DNA of 64,000 nucleotides. Source: Aplidium turbinatum. Its lineage: Eukaryota > Chordata > Ascidiacea > Aplousobranchia > Polyclinidae. The stretch is from assembly GCA_918807975.1 (NCBI GenBank), contig OU964935.1:10875823-10939822 (forward strand), given 5' to 3'. Both the position numbers and the translations under genes were made by a program. The notes below the pieces were generated by a model that made no database searches, had not been told where the DNA came from, and saw only the letters and a list, made by a program, of their open reading frames with translations. Every line of letters begins with the position of its first letter. Positions within the stretch are counted from its first letter, which is position 1. Below are positions 20,917 to 33,100 of this stretch, piece by piece.

Positions 20917-23900
20917 GCCCAGCAATGATAAGCCAATGTGTGTAGATTTATTAGCAAAATAGTAAGATTGTAAGTACTCCTACTGGCCTTCTGGTTCTTG
21001 TGTTTTTTTTGTCCACAGAAGTTCTACAGAGTCTGCAGAAGTTTTTCCATCCTTTTTGACCAATCTCCATCTTTCGGTGAAGCGGTGGCCAGTTGTTTTA
21101 TTTCAATATCTTGGACTGGATCGTCATGCTATTGTCTGATTGTTTATCTATTTTTTTTTTTTTTTAACGTAATATGCCAAATTGGATATTTTTTGTCACT
21201 TTAATATGGTTTAACGTGTAAAACATACGGTAACCCAAATTTATCATATTACTGGGACATACCACTACTACATCCCAGCTGGCGATGCCTGTCATTTTTG
21301 CATTAATACAACGTTAGCTAACGTTGGATCGGTGTGGAAGTGGCGAGTTTAGCTGACTGGGGTCTAAAATTATCGCTTTATCAACGCAACTTTTATCAAA
21401 GCACGCTTGATATCTTTAAGACATAACTTCCCTGGGTATAATTGAATTTCCGCAAGATGATGATGTTGTTTTTTGCTAGTTTGTTTTTTTGTCATTGTTT
21501 CATGTCGTCAAGTTATAGCCTATCTATTTTGTGAGTCGTGCAAGGCCTGGTGCGTTGCGCTTGAAATGGCTTTGCCCGTGGTAGGATTTCTTTGTGGGGT
21601 TTTCTTTGCCTGCCTTGCTCTTTGCTATGAGCTAAACGCATCAAGACGTGTTCCCCTTACGACCATCAGCACTCTTGATAACGCACCATGGCCGATCTTC
21701 ATAGCAACTGTCCATACAAATCTTCAATATATCAGCTAAAGTTATGTAGGCTAATAAAGTTATAGCCTATAGGCTATATGTTTATTTATTTTGTAACATT
21801 TTTTATTTTTTTAATTTTCCCTTTATATCTTAAATTTTTCTGAAGGTGTTGCGACCGTGCCAATTTTTTTTCAACTCAATAACTTACTTCGATCACAAGC
21901 ACGTTTTAACGTTCGCGTTTTGTCGCTTCTACCTTTTTCTTGACCTTTGCTATGTTGATGTGTATTGTGTTGATATGATGGTCAGAAATAAAAAAAACAA
22001 CAACAACAACAACAACTTCATTTAAATGTTAAAACTATACCACAAGCCCACTACTATATATATGTGGCCTTGTTCATATACTTTAGTGCCTACATCTAAG
22101 TCAGTGAAAATGGCAAATAGCCTACCCCTTGGGGTCATCAAAAACCTTAGAAAATGTGCTTTCCTACTTTGCACTCAGCATAAAGAGCACTGAAAATGCC
22201 TGCATTGTAAACCACTGAGCAATGCATATTTGTGATAAATATACAGTAGGCTGCAGGCGTATGAGACCTCAAAGATCACTACCGTATCACTTGTGATGGA
22301 CTAAATTCTCTGATTGATAGGCTATAGTTTAATAGCTGTTTATTTTCTCCTTTTATAAAATATTATTAGGCTAATACAAAAAAGCTGAATTCATTCAATT
22401 TTATTTGTTACCAGCGAATCAAAAAGATAGAACTTTTGCATGTTGGCAGTTTTCTGTATAATTGTTTATAGACTATGCACAAATAATGAAAAAAGCAGAT
22501 GCTACAAATTTGGTAGAAGCAAATAAAATAGCACTAACAGACAATTAATTTTTTGTAATGACAATGTTGACAATGATAAACCACCATTGACAATCTATGG
22601 TGGTTTATCAACAAATCTATAGGCCTGCAAGTGCAATGGCAGTTATTCACAACAATAAATCATTTTCAGCAAACAAATGCTCTTCCATTAATCTGTCTAA
22701 TGATGGAAATTACAATTTTCTATATTAACATGTTTGTGTGACACACGTATGGAATAATGTCAGTTAATATTACACTTTTGTCAAAACAATTCTTAATGCC
22801 TAAGAACACATAGTATAACATGATATGCAATATGTGTGTTCTTACCAATAAATTCCTTTTAAGGGTGATTGTAATGAAATGCACAGCCAAAGTAATCATA
22901 AAAACACCTGACTTCAGAATAATTCATTTTAAGAGTGATTATAATAAAATGCATAGTCAAAGTAACTATAAAAACCCATAACTTCAGAACAATTGAAGGG
23001 TATTATATAATTTCTTTTAATATACCAATGAAATAGGCTATAAGCAAAAGTTTACATGTAGGCTATACTTTTGGAATATTGTATCATACTAGAGTAGGTG
23101 GATATAGTGCATTAATTCTAATATAGTATATGTCCATGACAGTACAATGACTATTGACTATGTAGTTCAAATTCTTTATCATGGACTTTGCATTGATGAA
23201 GTAGAAAGTGCAAGACTTCAAATTTCAACAGCAGAATAATCACCACGAGTCCGATAAGACTACAAACATATCTGCAAAACAAATCGTGATCAATGAAGAT
23301 ACACATAAATGCAGTTTTTATGCTCATAGCAAAATGTGACTGAGAGACATAGCCTATAAACCTCTGTAAAGGAATATTACTTTATTTTGTCTACAAAGTA
23401 CAATGGACGAGCCAAAACAGTGTTCGGTGATGGCAATTGTATCAGGCACACTTTGTTTTTATGCAGTACATATATGATCAAGATATGCATTAAAGGAATG
23501 AGATCATCCTCGTATGAGGTTCTGGGGCAGAGGGTCCATCCTAAAACAAACTAATGTAAACTAGGTTGTATAATAGGAACGGTATAGTAGTAATCTACAA
23601 ACACATTGCTCACTCAACTAGTTGACAATTAATTTGGACTATTTCAATGTATCAGGTGAAATGTGCCATGTAGGCCTACACTAAGAGAAGTTTGGACCAC
23701 ATCAGCAAATTTTCAAAATTCTATTAAAAGCCAACACAGCACTATACAAACCTTCAACAAATCAATCATTAAAATCTCTTTGTGGCCATGATAAAGATAG
23801 CATGTTTAAAACAAAGCTTTAATTTGAAATCAAAATTTGTGACACAATTAACTTCTACAGAAGTCCAATTTTGATAAACTTGGTAAAATATAAAGTGTGT

Positions 23901-24714
23901 GTCTTAATACAAAATTTACACTATTAGGCCTTAAAGTGTACGAAATGTCATCAAAGCAAGGTAAACTTTTATGGGAGGCAAGCATCCCAGACCCCCTCCC
24001 ACTATGTTTGTTTTTTAACAAATTTTGCATTGTCTATGTTGTATTAGGCTACATAATTTCCTTTGTTTTAAACTGTAGTGCCCCCCCCCCCCCTAATGTT
24101 TTTATACATCCACCACTGGACATGCCTAGCATGTTTGTGTTTGCGGTGACTTTTAAATGTTAAATATGCGTTCAATTGAATTCATTTTTCTTTGTTGAAA
24201 GGCAAATCAAGCGATATTGCATCAAAAGCTTCTACAAGTATGCGAAACTTTCAGGATTAACCTTTCAAGGATTTTCCAATCAAAGGATAAAGATTCAAAA
24301 ACCAAACCAATTGTAGAAACAAAATACAGTAATAAAGCTAACAAAAGAAAAGGTGGCAAAACCACAATGGTTTTAAGTGAAATAATCCGCACTTCCAAAT
24401 ATAAAATAGGTACGGTATTTGGTATGATCATTAGCTTCATACTTTAAAATAACATTTAGGTAGTAGGAACTTGATAGTCAACTAGTCATTTTACTCACCT
24501 TCTGGTAGCCTCTCATAAGCAATAAGAATGGTGATCACTGGTTGGTTGGTTTTACTTCATAACTTTCATCATAAGTTTTACTTCATACTTAACTGTAACT
24601 TCATAATCATAGATTTTTTTATGTGTAACAATCTATCAAACATAAAGTTCAAAACGGTGGCCTAAACCATGAAGAATGCAAAATAAATTAAGTTTGATCA
24701 AGAAAAACACTACT
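20917..24714. other. Gene-poor spacer
   Basis: No exon is recognisable on either strand. It contains an (AAC)n microsatellite at about 21993-22016, a 70-bp tandem duplication at 22861-22993, a C run near 24080 and a copy of the dispersed TCTACAAGTATG module at 24226-24305. Confidence 0.45.
22861..22993. repeat. Diverged tandem duplication, period 70 bp
   Basis: Two adjacent units begin AAGGGTGATTGTAATGAAATG and AAGAGTGATTATAATAAAATG and both end in ACTTCAGAA. They differ at roughly a tenth of positions. Confidence 0.8.
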
Positions 24715-24997
24715 GCAGTCCTGACCATGTCCTGACTTCGCTTTGATCGTTGCTAGGTTATGTGCGCACCGATGCGTTAAATGCACGACAAGTGGGTGTA
24801 ATCGAGGTGTTGCCAACCAATCGCTTGCGCCGAATCATGAAGCGTCATATAGAAGTAGTGCCTGTAAGTGTGTTCATCCGCGTTCTTTTTAATATCTTCC
24901 AAGCCTAATATCTTTTTAGCGAACACAGGTTTTTGCTTGAACTTTTTTGTTTTGGACTCAGTAAAAATTACTCTATCGAACGATATCAAGAAAGTAT
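24715..24997 (-). repeat. Coding-like repeat block, copy 2 (inverted partner of 15825-16098)
   Basis: The minus strand encodes FDRVIFTESKTKKFKQKPVF and onward to a stop at 24777-24779, nearly identical to copy 1 (Asp to Gly, Tyr to Cys, plus one silent and one upstream change). An 11-bp local duplication (GTCCTGAC twice) is private to this copy. The two copies flank 8.6 kb containing the LINE. Confidence 0.75.
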
Positions 24998-25760
24998 AAA
25001 GCTTCCTTCCTTTGCTCCGATTTTTGCATTAGTTCCAATACTGCCTACCATAATTTATCTCCAAAATGGGATACTGTGCAGAAAATGCTCTATAGCTGTT
25101 CTGGCAGTGCCTTTCGAAGTCACTTTTTCCGGATTTTTCCCCACATAGGCCATAAAGAATGCATATATGCCAACATAATTTACACTGAATGCAAAGTTTA
25201 TGTTAAGTTCATGTCCAATTGTCCATATGCTGAGTAAAAACTCTGTTTTTGCTTAAAACCTTTCTCTTTTTTATTTGTGCATGGCTTCTGATAGAAAAGG
25301 TATGCTGTTAACGCCAACAGCTGTAAGCTGACCTAATAAAGTCGAATTGACTGCCTCAATTGCTCCCTCCCCTCTGGATCCACCACTGCCACTCAGCCAC
25401 ATTGTGCCTCAGCTTTCAATTTTCAACATTGTAAAGTAGCACCCAGTGCACGAACCAAAAGCTGACGATACCGTGCGATAGGTTAAACTTGTATTTGCGA
25501 GTAGCTTTTGTGTCGGTATGGAGATTTCATTATTCCGAGGTCACTGATTGCAGATTAACACCTTACAAAGGACTGCTACAAGATACAGCATAAATTTCAA
25601 AGCATAAATGCGCTCAAAACAAACACGCAAAAATGCATGAAATACTGAAGTAACTTCTAGAGGTTTGATAGCAAATTATTATCCGAATAGGAAAGCTTTT
25701 CTCATAATTTGATAATGCAGTCAACAACTTTAACAGAAAAGGATTGTTCAATAATAACAC
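24998..25760. other. Spacer before the minisatellite, nothing recognised
   Basis: Mixed-composition DNA with no exon, repeat end or regulatory motif I can support. Confidence 0.4.
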
Positions 25761-25766
25761 ACACGC

Positions 25767-26226
25767 TACATCACCGTGAACAAGATCTACATCACCGTGA
25801 GCAAGATCTAGATCACCGTGAACAAGATCTACATCACCGTGAATAAGATCTACATCACCGTGAACAAGATCTACATCACTGTGAACAAGATCTACATCAC
25901 CGTGAGCAAGATCTACATCACCGTGAGCAAGATCTACATCACTGTAAACAAGATCTACATCACCGTGAGCAAGATCTACATCACTGTGAGCAAGATCTAC
26001 ATCATCGTGAACAAGATCTACATCACCGTAAGCAAAATCTACATCACTGTGAGCAAGATCTACATCATCGTGAACAAGATCTACATCATCGTGAACAAGA
26101 TCTACATCACCGTGAGCAAGATCTACATCACCGTGAGCAAGATCTACATCATCGTGAATAAGATCTACATCACCGTGAGCAAGATCTACATCACCGTGAG
26201 CAAGATCTACATCACTGTAAACAAGA
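25767..26226. repeat. 21-bp minisatellite, about 22 units
   Basis: Tandem units of AAGATCTACATCACCGTGAAC with mainly G/A, C/T and A/G variants (GTGAGC, ACTGTG, ATCGTG). The 21-bp period keeps one plus-strand frame open from 25818 to 26246, reading KIYITVN or KIYITVS about 20 times. Most variants keep that frame, but this can follow from the unit length alone. I see no promoter, splice site or flanking exon to make it a gene. Confidence 0.95.
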
Positions 26227-27108
26227 AAACGAATAAATTACGGTAATCAATGTTTTAAAAGAGATTGAAAACAACAAACGCCAGAATTAGTATTATGGTG
26301 CACAAAACAGTATTAATGTTAGATTAATGCGATTGGGATATTTAGAACTTAAATCATAAAATGCAGCAAACTGCGGGGTAGGTGAAAATGATAACACAAT
26401 ATCTTTAATCCTGAAAACATAAAATCGCAATGACGATAGACGTTGTAATAATGAGTGTTTTTATACAACGAATATGTGTTACAGTTATGTGTGCTCTTTG
26501 CGCGTACTTTACAAGGCAGACAGTTTCAGTGTAGTCGCGTAAAGGAGCAGTCGAGTACATTTAGCCTTAAATCCATTCCCTCAATGCTAAGTGCAAGACT
26601 GAGATTCAGTACCATTTTCATAAGGTGTTTGGTATGGCCTGACTAGGCATCGAACTTAAGTATTTGAACTAAAAAATGATCGTTCCGAAGCCAGCAAGCC
26701 GCTTGTGTGAAAATTGCTAAACTTGATTGTTTTTGATTTATTGCTATCATCAAGAAGAAAAGTCAAATGTAATAAGTAAACACTCATTGAAAAAGCACGA
26801 GACTCCATACATCAACTGCAAAACTGATTATTTACATACATTACTGCATTTTTTAACACTGTTTATACGTGTACAATCTCTTTCAAACAAATTTGAAGTG
26901 TAATCGTAGCTTATCCAGATTTTGAATTTTTTTTGCACATTTGGTCTCAGTGAAATAATTTCAGAGACACTCATACTCCATACACATATCTAAAACATAG
27001 GGTTCATCAGTGGAAGCTATTAAATATGTAACGACTGCTTCAATCGAGGTAAATTTGTACAAAGTTTTTCAACAAATTTGCATTCAGTTCCTTAGCATCA
27101 TTGTGCGG
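26227..27108. other. 3' flank of channel gene A
   Basis: No coding signal. It includes the probable 3' UTR of the minus-strand channel gene, with AATAAA on the minus strand at 26737-26742, about 370 bases past the stop. Confidence 0.45.
26737..26742 (-). terminator. Candidate poly(A) signal of channel gene A
   Basis: AATAAA on the minus strand about 370 bases downstream of the stop codon at 27109. It is the first good match I noticed; the 3' UTR end is not otherwise supported. Confidence 0.35.
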
Positions 27109-30100
27109 TTAAACGTTTGATGCATCCGCAGTGTCAGATATAGATTCATTCGGAGGACTTTTTGGTGTTGCCTCGGTGGAACCAACATGAACTACTACAG
27201 AAGGGGAATCTTCAGGAAAAGGTTTATGTCCTTTACGTCGAGCTTTCTCGGAAAAGGATGATACAGATCCAGGTATAGAAACAAGTTCTACCTCTTGTCC
27301 GGACCTTGACAAATTTTAAAGAATTGATTACTATGAAGCTATTGTTTGTGTCATCTTATTGAATAACTGATGTTGGTAGGCCAATAAATATGTAACTCAT
27401 ACATGATACAAATAAATGAATAAGATAATTTTACTATCGCTATACTTACTATAAATATTCTAGATTGGTTAGCAAGCACTGTAGTGCTTTAAATTTCCAG
27501 GCTGTAGAGTAGTTGAATGGAGCTTGTTGAAATATAATTTTGTTATGCTAAGGTAAGCTAATGTATTAAGATGAAGTGTAACCTACACAGTGGCGCCGGC
27601 AGGGGGGCAAACGGGGAAGCTGCCCCCTCAATGATTTGGGCATCATCTTTTTATTATTTTTTTATATTATTACATTTTTTTTTTAATGATTGGATCCCAG
27701 CCTGAAGTCAAAAATGTGGGACTTTAGGTGTATTGCAGTAGGCTATATTGCAGTAGACAATAGCAGTAGAAAACAAGATAAATTAAATAATATATCACTG
27801 TCGTACAGTAATATTTTGCCTCCTCAATGTTGAAGGTCTGGCGGCGCCACTGAACCTACACTGTCAACGGTTGTTATTGTTACGTATAGGTTTGCTAAGG
27901 TTTTATTTGAAGACATACCCGAATTTCTCTCGATTTGGTGGGTCTGGGACAAATACAGATGAGACAATTATGTTTCTTTCAGGTTTTGGAGATACTGATG
28001 TTTTTTTGCTGTGAAAAAACATAATTTTAACATTAAGCTCACAAAAATATTATTATAAACGTTTAGGTATCACATCAAAGTCAAATAAGATTATCTATGT
28101 TTTGAGACAAAAAAGCATACAGACACAATTATTAAGCTAGCTACAGGCTATCACTTAATCATGTAGGCTACTGCTCGACTATTCTATTCTAGAAGTAGCC
28201 TACATTACTTAGTTTAGAACTTTCATCAACACTTCCGAACCCGACGGCTGTCATCTTAATTGCCTTTCAACAATACGCAATTTGTAGCTTATCATTTTAT
28301 CAAGATTTTTCAATTCCCACAACATAAATCAACCCTCGAACAAATGTAGGCTTACAGTTTATTATTTTGTAAAACGAGAAACCTTTGAAACGAGTAGAAA
28401 GTTGAGCCTACTTTTTTGAGTTGATGATTTTCTTGAAAATACCAGAGGACTTTTTGCTTGTTTCTTGAGAAGGAGAATGATGAACTTTGCCAACTTGCTC
28501 AGCAATAGTGCTCATTGCAAACGACTGAGATTGAAGTGAACTAGAAACGTTGTAGAAGTTATCGTTTTTTGTTTATGCTCCGATATTTTTTTTTAAATTT
28601 ACACTTTAAAAGAACATAAACCAATAATCTTAGCTTTTAGCTATTTTTGAAAAACAGAGGATCAAGTCTTCGATCTTGAAAATGTTTTAACTCAAAAGAA
28701 AACTGCAAGGGTAAATGATTCGCTTTGAAATATTACTTCTTCATCACGGATACAAAACTTACCCCCGAAAGAATTAAATTAAAGCAGTAGATTAAGCACA
28801 CACGTGAAGTGATAAACATAAAACCACAAATCGAGATCATTCTAGCCGATATTTTGGCTTTGAAGTGGTGACTTGCAAAGATATTTTCTGATTTGCAGAG
28901 TGCAACAAGTGAAGCTTAACCGAAGTTTGTAGTTGGTTTTCATTAGCTAATAAACTGAATTCGACTGGAAAACTGGTTAGTTTTGAAAATTTTAACGTCT
29001 AGTTGAGAAAGCCTCTGCATGACTATTCCTGCCAGTATAGCATACTTTTAGAGGCTCTGAACCTCTGACTCTGACAAGGCCATATAAACATATGCATACT
29101 ATCAGTGTTGGGCGCGATAACTCATTTTTCAGTTAAGCGATAACGATAATCGATAAACGAAAAAGTTAAGCGATAACGATAAACGATAAAACTATCGCCG
29201 ATAACGTCCGATAACGATAATTTTTTTTTCATGATTAGCGTTGCCCCACCTCATGCAGCACGAACTGTTTTCATCAACATGACGAAAAATCGAACATAAT
29301 GTACTGTAAAGGGACAAAACTTTTTGTAAGTTATGCATGAATAGAATCGCAACAGCGGCAGTAGGTATCGAATCTTCAACCTCTTGATCCAGAATCAAAC
29401 CACTGAGGTAACCGCCGTGCTTATAATTATACCTTCATATACCAGTTGGATGCTTTTATCAATTGAGTTACACTGCCGCTTACGTGCAGTAGGCAAAATA
29501 ATTAAATCAAATGAAAATACCATAAAAAATTCCAAACTTTGTATTTTGCTTTCTACGGGCTGTTTACAGCAAAGTCAGCAATAATTGAAAAAATTCCAAA
29601 AAACGCAAAATGCTTGAAAATTTATCAGTAATCTTAAGCGTTATTGGTAGTAAAAATGTGCATACTGTGAAATCCATCAAGCTTGTCAAATTAGTCGTGT
29701 TTGTTCAAGAACAATAACATAATTATCGTAATTTACTGATAACTTCAGATAAATTTTTCTGTTTTCTTTGTGAACACCATCATTAAAGCAATGGCAGAAC
29801 GCTGAGTTGTTGAGATAAGAATTACAATATAGGCACTGTATTATTAGTGGGAATAAAAATATTTGATTGAGGTTGGCTATGTCGCATAGGTAAATCGTCG
29901 TCGTATCCAGGCTTACGCCCGGTGGTTGAAGATTTAGATTAAGTGGACGGGAAGGCAAGGAAGCCAATCTTCATGTCCACCTTCAGGCATGCCTTTAAGT
30001 GCGTCCTGCGAAAGACAGTGTCCTGCCCTTTCGATTGCCGTTCCAGCGCTCTCACCACTCGGCTATGCAGCATAGGTAAATGAGAAAGGTTATACTGTAT

Positions 30101-33100
30101 GTAGCATAATTTTACCACGCAACTCGATGTGCCTATTGTCATGCAAAAACTACTACAAGATGCAAAAAGTGTGATGTCGGTCTGCATGTCAAATGCTTCA
30201 AGCAATATCATATTCCGCAATGACTTGTTTCAGTGATGATGGCGCGAAAGACCATGTTTCCGATGTAAAAGCGGCCTCGTATTGCGACACTTTCATAAAC
30301 CACTTGCCCATTTCTTTCGCTTCGCTTCAAAGGAATCTGTACCGCCTGTGCGCTTACATTTTAATTGTAAAATTCACTCGCGATTGCCGATTGCAGCAAA
30401 ACAACAAGAGACTTGTTGCATGCATTTCATTGCATTGCAATTTGCAACTCTAAAAATTATTGTGTTGTTAGGGCCGTCGCTGCAGGGGGCGTGCCCCTCC
30501 CATGACAACGACCTGTGCACACACACTTCAGGCACTGAAGAAGAACTGGTTTTAATTTTAGTTTCATGAACTAGGTGGCTAGTAAAAATATTACTTTTCA
30601 TGTTCTTTCCACTTGTGTGTTGATCCGAAATAAAATTTATCGGCGATTAATTATCGGCGATAATCAAATATTGCCTTTGGCGATAACGATAAACGATAAC
30701 TGAAAAAATAATTAAACGATAACGATAAGCGATAAAAAATTATCGCCGATAATTATCGCCGATAAATTATCGCCGATAATGCCTATCACTGCATACTGTA
30801 TCATGTATGTTTATGCAAGCTGCTCATTGTTGTTCAATGTTGTGTTTCAAGATATTACACATTAACACGACAAATCACAACTTACTTTCTTTTAGAGGCT
30901 GGTGGATTAGCCCAGTCGTGTTCCTGTTTTCCTTTGATCATTTGCTGACTCCTCCTAGGCAACAGCGACATAAGCATGCTTTTAATGTCACTGATTTCGT
31001 TCCGCAATAGTTTGTAAGAATCTTCTTGTGATGTTTGTGACACCTGTAAGCAACCCACGAAATCCAATATAGAACAATGGTTTTTACTTGAAATAATGAG
31101 CTGGTTATAAAAGTTTGCATATGCAGCAGGCTACTGTATTTGCGTTGCAAGCCTATCCACAAAAAGTTGAAAAAAAAATGTCTTGGTTTAAAATAACTGT
31201 CTACTCTCAGGGCCCGATTAACCATGAGGCACACGAGGCACAGGCCTCAGGCCCCCTGGTTTTGGGGGCCCCCAATTTTTTTTACATTAATACCGTAGGC
31301 GTCAATACTTTTATAGGTTTCAAGCAGTGCCGTGTCAAGGGGGGCCCGGATCCCAGGCCCACCATCTCAAGGGGCCCACAAATAATAGATTTTTGCATTT
31401 CAGAAAAGTGTTTTTTAAGTTGCTAAAGTTCACTGCATGTACTTGTCCATTAAGAAGATGATTTAGGCCCTTATTATACTAAAACATCTCAAATTTGGGG
31501 CTTATTTTACAAATTTGGGCCTTAATTACACTGAAACATCTCTAAAAACACCATTGCTATCTAAAAACAAAGTTAAAATGCGATAAAGTTAGTAACATGT
31601 TCTGCAGAAATGTATTGGATGCAATTGAATATATGAATTCAAAAAGGGCCCAATTGCCACAAAGTGTTTTTGGCACAACTGTTTTAATTATTTTGGTCAT
31701 TTACTTTTGTGGTGAAACTTCGATAGTGATTACATGCTTAAACATACTGGTAAGAAGCATCATACCTAAAAAGTTCACTCATTGAGGATTCTGTGGAGAA
31801 ACTATAGAGAAGTTGAAGTGCAATTGCTGTAGTTGGGCCCATTTCAAAATCAATGGAAAAATTGATAGAGTATTTTTTATGTGTTTACCAATATGTTTGA
31901 AAAATCTGGCTGTTTTTTTTTAAGTATCATTTAGAACACATTGAAAGAAATTGGAAAGCACAAATAGTGAAATAAAAAAAAAACAAAACTGGAGGGCCCT
32001 TTTGAATTCACATATTCAGATTCTTTTCATCAATAAAAGTGCTTTGTTTTAAAAAATTGTAAGCTGTAAGCAAAATAGCATTTCAGATAGTTTAATTATC
32101 ATTTCAATTTTAACATTTACAATACCATAATTATAAATATCCTTGACTAGTGATGTTGCGAGCAGGAAAAACCTGTCCTGTACTTTTAGCAGAAACGTTC
32201 TTCTGTATTTACTTTTTCTGAATATATGCACATGAAATTGCTCTTATCTTCAAATACCTTATAAGCCTGGCATATCACATGTTGTACGGTACAAAACAAA
32301 AATCATTTTTAACACAAGGGACCTGTTTATTCTTGCCACTAACTTAGGCTACCATACCCTAAAAACTTTAATTAACTTGAATATCTACATAAAATTATGA
32401 AAGCTTTGCCTTGGAATGAAATAATGTTGAATAAAAATAATTGAACACCTGATCCTCAAAACGCTTTACACTGCTTTTGTTTACAAGTTACTGTACAATC
32501 ACAATGTTTTCACCTTGGTTGACAGAACAAGTAATGTTGCCAGATAAAACATAAAAATAGTGAAAAACAATAATGTTATCAGATGATCAAATCTGAATGG
32601 AAATTAATAATTTCTACAGCTTTGGTTTTATCCCCAGATTTTATCTGCGCGGTACCTGGCGGCAAAGCAGGGCAAAGTTAAAACAGTCAAAATTTTATGT
32701 GGTACGATGGTATGACCGCGTCGTGACCGATAATGTTCCATTGCCAGTATTGGAGCTGGTATAAAAGTCCCCCCCCCACCCCCCTTGGCAACTCATGACA
32801 AAAACAGGACTCAACCAAACATATAGGGTGAAACTACTTTACCTTTGCTTTACTGTTCACACACTTCCATCCACATGTTTTGGTCAATTCCTCTTTATCA
32901 TGAGTTGCCAAGGGTGGGGGGACGTGTACCAGCTCCCCAGTATTTTTTTTATTAGAAATTGTTAACACTTTTGGCTTTCATTCCGAGCAAAGATGTAGCT
33001 AAGAAATGATAGACCTGTGTTTGCGGTTACTTACACTTGTGTTGTTTTCTAAACTGGTGAGAAAGTCTATTGAAATGAACCACATTTCCATGTCGATGCA

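Larger units (their letters stand above)
29103..30791. mobile_element. hAT-like element with GATAACGATAA subterminal arrays
   Basis: It starts CAGTGTTGGGCGCGATAAC and ends GATAATGCCTATCACTG, flanked by CATACTAT and CATACTGT (7 of 8 matching). Both ends carry dense short repeats (GATAACGATAA, ATTATCGCCGATAA) in opposite orientation, 100-150 bp each. Such arrays are where hAT transposases bind. The interior has SINE copies and no whole transposase. Confidence 0.85.

Noticed and set aside
21473-21739. 88-codon plus-strand open frame with hydrophobic stretches
   Set aside because: No splice partner, family match or codon signal. I could not support it as a gene.
25767-26226. CRISPR array
   Set aside because: The units are directly adjacent with no unique spacers, in a eukaryotic genome. 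It is a minisatellite.
30193-30601. Open frames on both strands inside the GATAA-array element
   Set aside because: They have no recognisable transposase motif, and their openness on both strands argues for chance.
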